Assembly: GCA_048500255.1 (NCBI GenBank)
Contig: JASNYH010000001.1
Coordinates: forward strand, 310,001 to 374,000
DNA from: JAMHWF01 sp048500255
Lineage (GTDB): Bacteria; Pseudomonadota; Gammaproteobacteria; Burkholderiales; Burkholderiaceae_C
DNA: 64,000 bases
Direction of reading: 5' to 3'
Below the pieces are notes generated by a model. That model worked only from the letters and a program-made list of their open reading frames with translations, had not been told where the DNA came from and made no database searches. Position 1 is the stretch's first letter. The number at the start of each line of letters is the position of its first letter. Below, in pieces: positions 16,979 to 24,728 of this stretch. Both the position numbers and the translations under genes were made by a program.

Positions 16979-17745
16979 TGATGGCTTCGAAGCACGTTGC
17001 CCGGATCGACGGTCCCCCGGCGGCACCGCAATGGCTCCCTGATGAGGCTGTGACGTTGCGCGCGGCCCTCCTCGCTGAACGCCCGGACGATGCGCAGCTG
17101 CGCGCCTTCTTCGATGCACCGGGCCTTGCAGACTTCTGGGACCGCGTTGGAAGCGGTTCGTTGCGCGCCGATGCAGTGAATTACCTCTGCGCCTCGATCC
17201 TCAATCCGTTGAAGCTCTACGGCAGTACCGGCACGGCCGAGCGACCATCATCAAAGGTCAAGATCCGCAAGCGGCAACAGCGCGCTGACGCACTGATGGA
17301 GCGCGCCGCCTCGCTCACTCGAGACTTGGCGCGCGCGCTTCGTGAACTCGACCAGACGAGCCCTTACCTGCCCGACGAGCTGCACCTGATCGCCCTGTTG
17401 AGACTGACAACAGGGCTCGAATTCGACGAGGTACCAAGCTACTTCGACGGCATCAAGGTAGTCGACGCGCTGGATCGGCTGGCTACCGCCCTCGAGCAGC
17501 ACCCGCCCGCCGACGCGATCTTCGCTGGTGTGCCTGGAATGCAGAGCCAGAAGGCGACGTGGCGTGACTGGCTTAGGGAGGCAACCGACAACGTGCACGA
17601 CTATGAAGTGCGCAGCGGGGTGGACTTCTCGTTGCGCGAAGCTGATTGGGTCGCCCTGGCTCAGACACTGGTCTCGAAGGACATAAGCAGATCGGCAGTA
17701 AACAAGACTTTGTCACCTTTGTCGGCACCGCACGACAAGAAATAA
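16978..17745 (+). CDS. Hypothetical protein of the integrative element (255 aa)
   Basis: Not recognised. The start is ATG at 16978 (or 16981), overlapping the integrase stop, so it is co-translated with the integrase. The product is mostly helical and soluble. Its basic central segment (KVKIRKRQQRADALMERAASLTRDLARALREL) looks like a coiled coil, followed by acidic helices (DELHLIALLRLTTGLEFDEVPSYFDGIKVVDALDRL). There is no signal peptide, membrane segment or enzyme motif. Base composition is lower in GC than the flanking chromosome. The position next to int suggests an accessory role in the element (recombination or defence cargo); this is a guess from location only. Confidence 0.75.
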   Translation: MMASKHVARIDGPPAAPQWLPDEAVTLRAALLAERPDDAQLRAFFDAPGLADFWDRVGSGSLRADAVNYLCASILNPLKLYGSTGTAERPSSKVKIRKRQQRADALMERAASLTRDLARALRELDQTSPYLPDELHLIALLRLTTGLEFDEVPSYFDGIKVVDALDRLATALEQHPPADAIFAGVPGMQSQKATWRDWLREATDNVHDYEVRSGVDFSLREADWVALAQTLVSKDISRSAVNKTLSPLSAPHDKK

Positions 17746-17800
17746 CGCGTCGACGCGGCAGCCACGCGCCGGGAACATTGGGTGCATTGGAGGTAGCGCA

Positions 17801-18058
17801 ATGCACACGCCGACGCACGACACCCCGGCCGAAATGCGGCTGCGAGAGCTGGCCGACAGCCTCGACTGCATTGTCGAGGCCGACTTGGCGCTGCTCGCTG
17901 ACGCCAGCCCCTCGACGGTAGAGGCCTGGCGCAAGCGAGGCACGGGCCCGAGCTACATCCTGCTCGGCCGGCGATACATGTACCCGCGCTCGGCCGTCGC
18001 CGAGTACCTTCAGCGCCTCGTGAGAGAGCGCACGCCGTCGGTCAAGCACGAGCTGTAG
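17801..18058 (+). CDS. AlpA/excisionase-like helix-turn-helix protein
   Basis: An 85-aa DNA-binding protein. The segment EADLALLADASPSTVEAWRKRGTGPSYILLGRRYMYPRSAVAEYLQRLV is a MerR-like winged HTH of the HTH_17/AlpA type: helix-turn-helix, Gly-rich wing, then the typical R-x-x-Y-x-x-x-x-V end. The ATG has GGAGG six bases upstream. In P4-like elements and Gram-negative phage-inducible islands, an AlpA protein close to int activates excision and replication genes. The TGCACAC clusters at the element ends are candidate targets (inference). Confidence 0.8.
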   Translation: MHTPTHDTPAEMRLRELADSLDCIVEADLALLADASPSTVEAWRKRGTGPSYILLGRRYMYPRSAVAEYLQRLVRERTPSVKHEL

Positions 18059-18079
18059 TCGACAGGCGGCGGGCCGACT

Positions 18080-18340
18080 ATGGCGGCACCCCTTCCACTC
18101 GCTGAGCTGCGAATCCTGCGCGAGGCGGCGCAGCTCCTGCGCCACGGCAGCTATAGCCGCCGACCGATCTGGCGCCGGCGGTTGAAGCGAATCGACAGCC
18201 GACTCGATCGCGACTACGTGCTCGAGCTCGGCCGCGACCTGGTGCTGCGCGTGCTCGATGCCAAGACGCGCGAAGAGGTCTGCCGCTCGCTGCCTGGTGA
18301 GCCCGAACGCTTGGATTGGCAACTGGTCCTGCGCGCATGA
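18080..18340 (+). CDS. Hypothetical 86-aa protein preceding the helicase
   Basis: Small protein (MAAPLPLAELRILREAAQLL ... LDWQLVLRA) with a helical, strongly basic middle (GSYSRRPIWRRRLKRIDSRLDRDYV). Its stop overlaps the helicase start (ATGA), giving translational coupling. No family recognised. A replication accessory or DNA-binding partner of the downstream helicase is possible from position and charge. Confidence 0.65.
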   Translation: MAAPLPLAELRILREAAQLLRHGSYSRRPIWRRRLKRIDSRLDRDYVLELGRDLVLRVLDAKTREEVCRSLPGEPERLDWQLVLRA

Positions 18341-19740
18341 GCGAGTCGCCAACGCTCCACCTGGCCGCCGAGAACGGCAAGCCGCCGAAGTCCAAGCGGC
18401 CACGCAAGGCGCGCAGCGCCGGCCAGGACAAGACGTTTGACGTCGGCACCTTCGAGCACCTCGTCGAGAACTTCGTGCTGATCTACGGCACGGACACAGT
18501 CTGGGACGCGGGCCAGCGGCTCATCATGAAGATCAGCGCGATGGCGCATGCCTACGGCAGTGACCTGGTTCGCGCGTGGAAGGCGTCCCCGAGGCGGCGC
18601 ACCGTGCTGCAACAGAACGTCGTGTTCGATCCGACGCAGAGCTGCGACCTCGAGCACTGCGTCAACCTCTTCAACGGCCTGCAGATCAAGCCCCGCAAGG
18701 GCGACGTGGGGCCGATGTACGCCCTGCTCATGCATCTGGTCGGCCGCGTCAGCGACGACGACGCCGAGCGTATGAAGGTCCTGCACTGGCTCATCTGCTG
18801 GCTTGCCTACCCGCTGCAGCATCCCGGCACGAAGCTGCGTACGGCCATCGTCATGCACGGCGACGAAGGGGCTGGCAAGAACTTTCTGACCGACACCATG
18901 TGCCGGATCTACGGCGAGTACGGCGCCACGGTCGGCCAGGACGAGCTCGAGGACAAGTTCAACGACTGGCGCTCGTGCAAGCTCTTCGTGGTTGGCGATG
19001 AGGTCTCGTCGAGAACCGAGCTCGTGCACAACAAGAACCGGCTCAAGGCGCTCATCACGTCGACCACCGTACAGATCAATCCGAAGGGGCTGCCGCGGCG
19101 CGAGGAAGCGAACCACATCAACGTCATGTTCCTGAGCAACGAGCTGCAGCCGCTCGCGCTCGATAACAGCGACCGCCGCTACCTGGTGATCTACACGCCA
19201 CCGGCACTGGTCGGCGAGTTCTACGAGGAGCTCGGCCGCTGGCGGGAAGACGGCGGCACCGAAGCCTTCTACGACTACCTGCTGAACTACGACACCGCGG
19301 GTTTCAGCCCGTACGCACCCGCTCCCCAGACGCGCGCAAAGGCCGAGCTCATCGACATCAACCGCAAGAGTCCCGAGCGGTTCTGGCTTGAGTGGTCCGG
19401 CGATGAGCTCGAGCTGCCGTATCGCAGCTGCAGCGTCGACCAGGCCTACCGCGCCTACCTGAAGTACGCGCAGCGCACTGGCGATCGTTTCCCGGCGCAG
19501 AAGCCCATGTTCTCCCGCATGGTCTGCCGGATCGCCGACACCAGCGGGCGGCCGGTGCGCGTGCACTCCATGTGGTTCGATGAACGCGCCGTGCGCATGC
19601 TGTGCGTGATGACTCCACCAGTTGGGGAGGCACTTGGGGCATGGGCAAAGGCCGCGCAGTCGGCGTTCGAAGTCGACCTGCGCGCGTACCTGCATGGTCC
19701 CCGCTCCCCTGACGGGCACGAGTTCGGAGAACCGACGTGA
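18337..19740 (+). CDS. SF3-type replicative helicase (DUF5906/D5-like)
   Basis: Phage/plasmid-type replication ATPase, 467 aa. Walker A GDEGAGKN (175-182), Walker B LFVVGDE (216-222) and a motif-C-like strand ending in Asn (NVMFLSNE, 262-269) match the superfamily 3 helicase core found in primase-helicases of phages and satellites. There is no archaeo-eukaryotic primase domain in front, so the protein is helicase-only or uses a host primase. A C-terminal winged-helix-like tail follows. The start overlaps the preceding gene (ATGA). An iteron-like repeat cluster lies directly downstream, the expected position for an origin. Confidence 0.85.
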   Translation: MSESPTLHLAAENGKPPKSKRPRKARSAGQDKTFDVGTFEHLVENFVLIYGTDTVWDAGQRLIMKISAMAHAYGSDLVRAWKASPRRRTVLQQNVVFDPTQSCDLEHCVNLFNGLQIKPRKGDVGPMYALLMHLVGRVSDDDAERMKVLHWLICWLAYPLQHPGTKLRTAIVMHGDEGAGKNFLTDTMCRIYGEYGATVGQDELEDKFNDWRSCKLFVVGDEVSSRTELVHNKNRLKALITSTTVQINPKGLPRREEANHINVMFLSNELQPLALDNSDRRYLVIYTPPALVGEFYEELGRWREDGGTEAFYDYLLNYDTAGFSPYAPAPQTRAKAELIDINRKSPERFWLEWSGDELELPYRSCSVDQAYRAYLKYAQRTGDRFPAQKPMFSRMVCRIADTSGRPVRVHSMWFDERAVRMLCVMTPPVGEALGAWAKAAQSAFEVDLRAYLHGPRSPDGHEFGEPT

Positions 19741-19756
19741 GCCGTTGCGTCCCGTC

Positions 19757-19968
19757 GCCGAAAGATCGGAAGGTCGCAATGCAGCCGCAGCGCCGAATCT
19801 TCCGGCCTTACGACCTTCCGACTCCGTGCCTAACGCGCGCGCATGTACGCGCGAGCCGGTACGAATCTCTCTATTGGAACCTCTTCGTAAGGTCGAAAGA
19901 TCGGAAGATGCCGCGCCGGCTCTGCATTCCGATGCCTTACGGCTCAGGTAGCCATCGGAAGGCAACGG
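19757..19968. repeat. Iteron-like repeat cluster, putative replication origin of the element
   Basis: The 319-bp interval 19741-20059 has no convincing gene. It holds five related repeats on both strands around a core (G)TAAGGTCGAAAGATCGGAAG: 19758-19776 (CCGAAAGATCGGAAGGTCG), 19808-19821 inverted (TCGGAAGGTCGTAA), 19884-19910 (GTAAGGTCGAAAGATCGGAAG within it), 19926-19942 inverted (CCGTAAGGCATCGGAAT) and 19953-19968 (CATCGGAAGGCAACGG). The region is AT-richer than its surroundings. Repeats next to an SF3 helicase gene suggest an origin. An operator array is the alternative. Confidence 0.6.
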
Positions 19969-20059
19969 GTCCTTCCATGAAAGCGCCAGGCGAGGGTACG
20001 TTCCGAGCCCGAAATCGCGCTAGTCGGCAGGCTGGGAATTTCTTGTCATTTCGCTTGTC

Positions 20060-20605
20060 GTGACAACGAACCAGCCCCTTCGCTTGACAGTGGCCGCTTG
20101 GGCGCAGTCGCTCGGCGTCACTCGCCAGGCCGCCTACGCGGCCGTGCAACGTTGCTCGATTCCGGTCGTCGACGGCCTGGTGGACGCCGAGGCCGCGACG
20201 ATGCTCTATCGACTTCGCACCCGGGCGCGCGTCAAGACCGAGGCCCGGCCGCGAGTCGCGCGTCGGAGGGACGACGATGCGACCTCGCCTACGGGACTCG
20301 CTCAGCAAGCCCGAGAGATCAGCCTGGTGGCCTTGGAGGCTCTGCGCGCCGGCCGCTTCGCGAGCATCGAGGCCGACTTGCGCGCCGCCTTGCGCGCGGT
20401 TCCGATGCGTCAGCGGGAAGGCGTGGCGCTGGCCGTGGAGGTGTGGGACGCGCTCACTGATGCCGTCGCGAGCCGCCTTGCTCGAGACGACGACCAGGTC
20501 GGCGACTCGCAACGCGTCGAACCCGACGAACTCGGCGAGTCGGGCGAACTGGGTGAGTTCTGGTTCGCCGTCGCCGCCGGCGAAGTGATCGAGGGGCCGC
20601 AGTGA
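20060..20605 (+). CDS. HTH protein resembling phage Nu1/small-terminase-type DNA binders
   Basis: A 181-aa protein from GTG 20060. Its N-terminal ~55 residues form a helix-turn-helix (VAAWAQSLGVTRQAAYAAVQRCSIPVVDGLVDAEAA) of the kind found in Nu1-like small terminase subunits and related packaging proteins. A basic linker (RARVKTEARPRVARRRDDD) follows, then a helical segment (ASIEADLRAALRAVPMRQREGVALAVEVWDALTDAVASRL) and an acidic tail. The assignment to packaging is inference; no large terminase gene is present. If correct it would redirect a helper phage's packaging machinery. Its stop overlaps the next GTG. Confidence 0.6.
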   Translation: MTTNQPLRLTVAAWAQSLGVTRQAAYAAVQRCSIPVVDGLVDAEAATMLYRLRTRARVKTEARPRVARRRDDDATSPTGLAQQAREISLVALEALRAGRFASIEADLRAALRAVPMRQREGVALAVEVWDALTDAVASRLARDDDQVGDSQRVEPDELGESGELGEFWFAVAAGEVIEGPQ

Positions 20606-21120
20606 TCCGCGAGCCGCAGCCGCTCTCTCCGGACGTGTGCGCTGCGCCTGCAGCGCCGGGAACGGGGGCGGCGGAAGCAAAGCGCGAGGGCCGCGGCTTC
20701 GAGCTGCTCGAGCGCATGCGAGCCGAAGCGCCGGAAGGCGGCGCGACATGCAGGTTCCTGGCCACGATCGACGCATGGCTGCACGCCAGCGCGCGCGGCA
20801 ACGCGCCCTCGCTCGAGCAGTACCTGGGCATGCCCACTACATCGGCCCGCCGGCGGCGCTACCTGCGCGACGCGGCCGTGCGTGAGGCGTCCGCGCACGT
20901 CGACGCGCCGCGAGGCAGCTGGGCGGCAGCAGTCGCGGTCGCGAGCGAGTGGGAAGTCTTCGTCGTGCGCGGAGGCTGGGACGCGGCCGCCAGGTCGCCG
21001 GAGCCGCCCGACGAGATCCGCAGCCAGCTGCGGCGCGCGCTGTGGGCCGCGAGCTGGCTCAACGGAGGGGAGACGCTCAGCGCCGACCAGGTCGACCGAA
21101 TCCTGCGTCGCACCGATTGA
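20602..21120 (+). CDS. Hypothetical 172-aa element protein
   Basis: Starts with GTG overlapping the stop of the HTH protein (GTGA), so the two are translationally coupled. Soluble and charged: FELLERMRAEAPEGGATCRFLATIDAWL, then SLEQYLGMPTTSARRRRYLRDAAVREA (HTH-like, basic), a Trp-rich middle (WAAAVAVASEWEVFVVRGGWD) and an acidic helical end. No family recognised. Coupling suggests it works with the upstream HTH protein. Confidence 0.65.
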   Translation: MIREPQPLSPDVCAAPAAPGTGAAEAKREGRGFELLERMRAEAPEGGATCRFLATIDAWLHASARGNAPSLEQYLGMPTTSARRRRYLRDAAVREASAHVDAPRGSWAAAVAVASEWEVFVVRGGWDAAARSPEPPDEIRSQLRRALWAASWLNGGETLSADQVDRILRRTD

Positions 21121-21201
21121 TCGTGTTTTGCGACTCGAGTACGTGCACCCTGACAACGTGCGACGACCAATCGGCGCCCAACGACTTAGGAGCGATCCAC
21201 G

Positions 21202-21411
21202 ATGAAGCATCTGAACGAGAGCGAGCTGGCCGCCGTCGACCGCGAAAGCGCGCGCCTGTGGGTAGGCGACGCGGCCGTGCGCCGTGAGTTCGACAACGAG
21301 GACACCTTCAAGGCATTCCGGCGCGCCGAGGCGCGCGGCCTGGTGAAGATCCATCACAGCCACTACGTCCGCGGCGAGGCGATGCGCGGCGACGTCAAGC
21401 GGGGGGTCTGA
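21202..21411 (+). CDS. Hypothetical 69-aa element protein
   Basis: MKHLNESELAAVDRESAR... with a compact basic C-terminal half (DTFKAFRRAEARGLVKIHHSHYVRGE) that resembles a small winged-helix fold. A ribosome-binding site (GGAG) is visible upstream of the ATG. The 81-bp gap before it holds nothing else recognisable. No family assigned. Confidence 0.6.
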   Translation: MKHLNESELAAVDRESARLWVGDAAVRREFDNEDTFKAFRRAEARGLVKIHHSHYVRGEAMRGDVKRGV

Positions 21412-21413
21412 TC

Positions 21414-21953
21414 GTGTTCAAGTTCTCCGATCTCGCAAGCGTGCTAGCCGGCGCGCGCGACCATGCCAGCAAGCTCCGCAGCCGGCTCGAAAAGCTCCGC
21501 CAGGAGCGCGACGAGATCCTGGCCGCGCCGGCGTGCAGGGCTGACATCAAGGCGCTCTATGCCGCATGGTTCGAACGCCGCCGGCAGGAGTACCGCCAGG
21601 CGCTTGGTGCCCACATCGCCGGCCTCATCTCCAAGCCGGCGCGATTCATGGCCGACACGGCCTCGACCGACGTCCTCGATCGGCGGCTGAGCGTCTTGGC
21701 CGTGGGCCCGAACAGCGCAAACCCCGCGACGCCGCGCAGCATCGATTCGGCCGAGGCGGCGCTCTTCGGCGAAGAGATGCAACGGGCGTTCTTCGACGTG
21801 ATCGACAGCCTCGACTGGCCCGGTCCCGAGGGGCTTCCGATGGTGGAGCGCACGAAGCGCGTTGCGGAACTGGATGAGCAGATCGCCAAGCTGCAGACCG
21901 AGCTCGACGAAGTCGCCCGGGCAGCCAACGCCGTGCGCGTCGAACTGGACTGA
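21414..21953 (+). CDS. Coiled-coil hypothetical protein (179 aa)
   Basis: Starts with GTG 2 bp after the previous stop. Two heptad-rich segments, at residues ~15-35 (ASKLRSRLEKLRQERDEIL) and ~145-178 (VERTKRVAELDEQIAKLQTELDEV), flank a helical middle containing LYAAWFERRRQEYRQALGAHIAGLI. Such two-ended coiled coils are common among phage scaffolding or assembly proteins, but no family is recognised and the role is open. Confidence 0.65.
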   Translation: MFKFSDLASVLAGARDHASKLRSRLEKLRQERDEILAAPACRADIKALYAAWFERRRQEYRQALGAHIAGLISKPARFMADTASTDVLDRRLSVLAVGPNSANPATPRSIDSAEAALFGEEMQRAFFDVIDSLDWPGPEGLPMVERTKRVAELDEQIAKLQTELDEVARAANAVRVELD

Positions 21954-21956
21954 GCC

Positions 21957-22304
21957 ATGTTGGCGTGGCTACGAAAGCAGGTGCTCGCGGCGGGCGAGCG
22001 CGCCGAGCCGGTCAGCGCTGAGACGATCGCGCGCGACCATCCGGACTCTGCAGCAGTCCTTCGCGAGCAAGGCGCCGCAGCCGAGCGTGAGCGCATCCGC
22101 TCAATCTACGACCAGCTGGCGCCGCACTTCCTCGAGCACGCAGGCGCGGTCGCGCCGCTCATGTTCGATGGCACCAGCACTCGCGCCGACGCGGCCGTGG
22201 TGCTCGTGCACGCGATGCAGACAGCGCAGCAGCAGGAGCGCGCGCCGGCGCGGGCTGCGCGGCACAACGTCGTCGCCATCGAGACCGGCGCACGCATTCA
22301 CTGA
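21957..22304 (+). CDS. Hypothetical 115-aa protein resembling the tail of S49 prohead proteases
   Basis: The segment AAVLREQGAAAERERIRSIYDQLAPHFLEHAGAVAPLMFDGTSTRADAAVVLVHAMQT follows the pattern seen in the C-terminal region of phage S49-type head maturation proteases (alternating Arg/Glu helix, then a Thr-x-x-x-A helix). The protease domain itself is absent. Whether it is a remnant or a stand-alone module is undecided. It starts 3 bp after the preceding stop, in the same operon. Confidence 0.55.
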   Translation: MLAWLRKQVLAAGERAEPVSAETIARDHPDSAAVLREQGAAAERERIRSIYDQLAPHFLEHAGAVAPLMFDGTSTRADAAVVLVHAMQTAQQQERAPARAARHNVVAIETGARIH

Positions 22305-22319
22305 AAGGAGGCGAAAGCC

Positions 22320-22598
22320 ATGAACGATCGACCGAAAGGTGATGACTGGCGCAAGAGCCTCATGCGCGCATTCGCCGTGCTGGCCGGCGTCCCGCCTGGC
22401 GCACCTGGCAAGCGGCGCGAGGAGGCAGTGCGCAAGGCCGAACAGGTGCTGACGGAGGCACCGCCGCGTGCGCTGGTTGCATCCTTTCGCGACTGGTGTC
22501 ACGGCAGCATGCTTCGCTCCGACCCCGGCCCTGACCCCGTGGAGACGAACGAGAAAAGCGCGCCGCCGGAGCATCGCCGCATGGCGCGCAACTTCTAG
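22320..22598 (+). CDS. Hypothetical 92-aa element protein
   Basis: MNDRPKGDDWRKSLMRAFAV...; a strong ribosome site (AAAGGAGG) precedes the ATG, so it is clearly translated. Charged and helical with a Pro-rich acidic tail; no motif recognised. It lies immediately upstream of the tape-measure region, where tailed phages often encode tail-assembly chaperones, but there is no visible slippery site and no homology to support that role. Confidence 0.6.
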   Translation: MNDRPKGDDWRKSLMRAFAVLAGVPPGAPGKRREEAVRKAEQVLTEAPPRALVASFRDWCHGSMLRSDPGPDPVETNEKSAPPEHRRMARNF

Positions 22599-22602
22599 GC
22601 AG

Positions 22603-22800
22603 GTGGTGGAGGGTTGGTTCTGGAGACGGCACCCAGCAGAACCCGCCCTCGCCCGTCGCTTCCTGGTTCGGCGACGGGTTGTGCGAGAGGCGATGGGAGC
22701 CGACCGGCTCGGGCGCGCACCGGCGCTCGAGGTGGCACCTCCGGATGCGACGCAGGATGTGGCGTCGTGTGACGGTGCCAACTTCAAGGAGTCACTCTGA
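22603..22800 (+). CDS. Possible small protein upstream of the tape measure (65 aa)
   Basis: The 200-bp gap between the 92-aa gene and the tape-measure gene can encode VVEGWFWRRHPAEPALARRF...FKESL from GTG 22603, ending in a TGA that overlaps the tape-measure ATG (TGATG). That overlap favours real translation; the weak ribosome site and GTG start argue against. No family recognised. Confidence 0.4.
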   Translation: MVEGWFWRRHPAEPALARRFLVRRRVVREAMGADRLGRAPALEVAPPDATQDVASCDGANFKESL

Positions 22801-24728
22801 TGGCATCGTCGGTTGACGCGAAGATCGTCCTATCCGCTCAAGATCGCGCGACGGCCGTCATCAGCCGCGTGCGGTCGCAGTTGGGCGGCCTGGAGAAGTC
22901 TGCCGCCACGTTGGTGCGGTCGATCGGACCTCTCGGCGGCGCAGTCGGCGGCTTGTTGTCGGTACCCGTGTTCGTGTCCTTCTTCAAGGCGGCGACCGAC
23001 GGGATCGATCGACTCAACGACCTCAAGGACGCCACGGGTGCGTCGATCGAAAACCTCTCGGCCCTCGAAGACGTTGCGCTACGCACCGGTACCAGCTATG
23101 AGTCCATGTCGTCGGCGCTGGTCAAGTTCAACAAGGTATTGAGCGACGCCAAGCCTGGCGAAGAGGCGGCGCGCGTGCTCGAGTCCATTGGACTCAACGC
23201 CGAAGAGTTGAGGCGCATCGATCCCGCCGAGGCGTTGGTCCGCACCGCCACGGCGCTCGACAAGTACAGCGATCGCGGCAACAAGGCGCGCATCGTCCAG
23301 GCGCTATTCGGCCGCTCGATTCAGGAAGTGGCGCCGCTGCTCAAGGATCTGGCCGAGAATGGCACGCTCGTCGCGAAGGTCACTACGCAGGAAGCCGAGG
23401 CGGCGGAGAAGTTCAACAAGCAGCTGTTCGCCCTCGAGAAGAGCACGACAGACATCGGCCGTGCGATCGTCTCGACAATGCTGCCGGCGATGAACGCGCA
23501 GATCGAGAAGTTCAGGGAGGCATGGGAGGAAGGCGACAGCTTCCTGCGCATGATGCGCGCTCTGGTCAAGGCCTGGCCGAGCGCCAAGGAGCAGTGGGCG
23601 GCGCTGGGCAACCCATTAGGCATCGGCCTCGACAACCTCGACATCGAGAACCTCGACATCGACGCGCGCACGAAGCGGCTCGACGCCCTGAATGCCCGCA
23701 TCAAGACGCTGACCGAGCTGCTGGGTGGCGACAAGCTGACCGACTCGCGCCGTAGTCGCCTGCAAGCCCAACTGAAGGGGCTGGAGATGCAGCGCGATGC
23801 GCTGCGCGTCCCGTTCGAAGCTGGCTTTGTGGGTGGCTCGTATGACCTGCGCCCCGATGCGCCGGACTCGTCGAAAGACTCCGACAGGGCGAAGGAGAAG
23901 GCCAGGAAGGAGCGCGAGCAACGCGAGCGACTCGAAGCGGAAAAGAAGATGTTCGAGCAGTACGTCGGCTGGCTCGACTCCAGGCAGGAGGAGCTCGACG
24001 AGGCCGATCGCGCACGCCACGAAGAGGATATCAAGCTGGCGAAGCAGCGGCTTGAGGCCGCCGAGCAGCAGTGGCAGCAGCACTTCGATTTCATCGACCA
24101 AGAGCAACAGCAAGCGATCGACGACGGTGCTGCATTCCTCTCCGAGAAGGCCGGTCAGCTCAGCACCTTCTACGAGCAGGCGGCACGCAACATTCAGGAC
24201 TCGCTGGGCGACACCATCTACGACACACTCACCGGGCGCTTCGATTCGATCGGCCGCAAATGGGGCGAGCTCATCGCCAGGATGACGAGCCAGGCACTCG
24301 CAGCCAACATGGCCGAGAAGCTGTTCGGCAAGGACCTCAAAGGCGGCGGCGTGCTCAGCGGGGCGCTTTCGTGGCTCGGCAGCCTCTTCTTCCATGACGG
24401 CGGCGTCGTCGGTACTGGCGGCATCGGCCGCCTGGTGCCGGCGGCAGCGTTCGCCGACGCACCGCGCATGCACTCAGGCGGCGTGATGGGCCTGCGCGCC
24501 GATGAACGACCGGCGATCCTTCAGCTCGGCGAAGAGGTACTGACTCGCGGCGATCCACGCCACCGCATGAACCGCGGCGCCGCCGGCGACACCTTCAACA
24601 TCGTCAACACGGTACACGTTGGCGATGGGGTCAGTCGGGCAGAGGTAGCAGTTGCGCTGGCGACCAGCAATCAGGAGTTGATGCGGCAGATTCGCCTCAC
24701 GTCATCGCGACACGGGTCACTCAGCTGA
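22800..24728 (+). CDS. Phage tail tape-measure protein
   Basis: Intact 642-aa tape measure, which in siphoviruses sets tail length and helps DNA ejection. N-terminal domain: LKDATGASIENLSALEDVALRTGTSYESMSSALVKFNK (classic TMP repeat region). One hydrophobic stretch spans ~42-64. A long Glu/Lys coiled coil spans ~355-445. The lambda-H-like segment is LSTFYEQAARNIQDSLGDTIYDTLTGRFDSIGRKW, and the Gly-rich C-terminus MHSGGVMGLRADERPAILQLGEEVLTRGD is typical. There is no stop or frameshift. It stands without neighbouring tail tube, chaperone or tip genes, which is unusual. Its 3' end overlaps the convergent radC-like gene by 8 bp. Confidence 0.92.
   Translation: MASSVDAKIVLSAQDRATAVISRVRSQLGGLEKSAATLVRSIGPLGGAVGGLLSVPVFVSFFKAATDGIDRLNDLKDATGASIENLSALEDVALRTGTSYESMSSALVKFNKVLSDAKPGEEAARVLESIGLNAEELRRIDPAEALVRTATALDKYSDRGNKARIVQALFGRSIQEVAPLLKDLAENGTLVAKVTTQEAEAAEKFNKQLFALEKSTTDIGRAIVSTMLPAMNAQIEKFREAWEEGDSFLRMMRALVKAWPSAKEQWAALGNPLGIGLDNLDIENLDIDARTKRLDALNARIKTLTELLGGDKLTDSRRSRLQAQLKGLEMQRDALRVPFEAGFVGGSYDLRPDAPDSSKDSDRAKEKARKEREQRERLEAEKKMFEQYVGWLDSRQEELDEADRARHEEDIKLAKQRLEAAEQQWQQHFDFIDQEQQQAIDDGAAFLSEKAGQLSTFYEQAARNIQDSLGDTIYDTLTGRFDSIGRKWGELIARMTSQALAANMAEKLFGKDLKGGGVLSGALSWLGSLFFHDGGVVGTGGIGRLVPAAAFADAPRMHSGGVMGLRADERPAILQLGEEVLTRGDPRHRMNRGAAGDTFNIVNTVHVGDGVSRAEVAVALATSNQELMRQIRLTSSRHGSLS

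Noticed and set aside
19737..20063. A 108-aa open frame starting GTG at the helicase stop
   Set aside because: It runs through the iteron-like repeats on both strands, and the product has repetitive basic segments mirroring the DNA repeats; treated as non-coding origin or operator DNA, though the GTGA overlap leaves a small chance.
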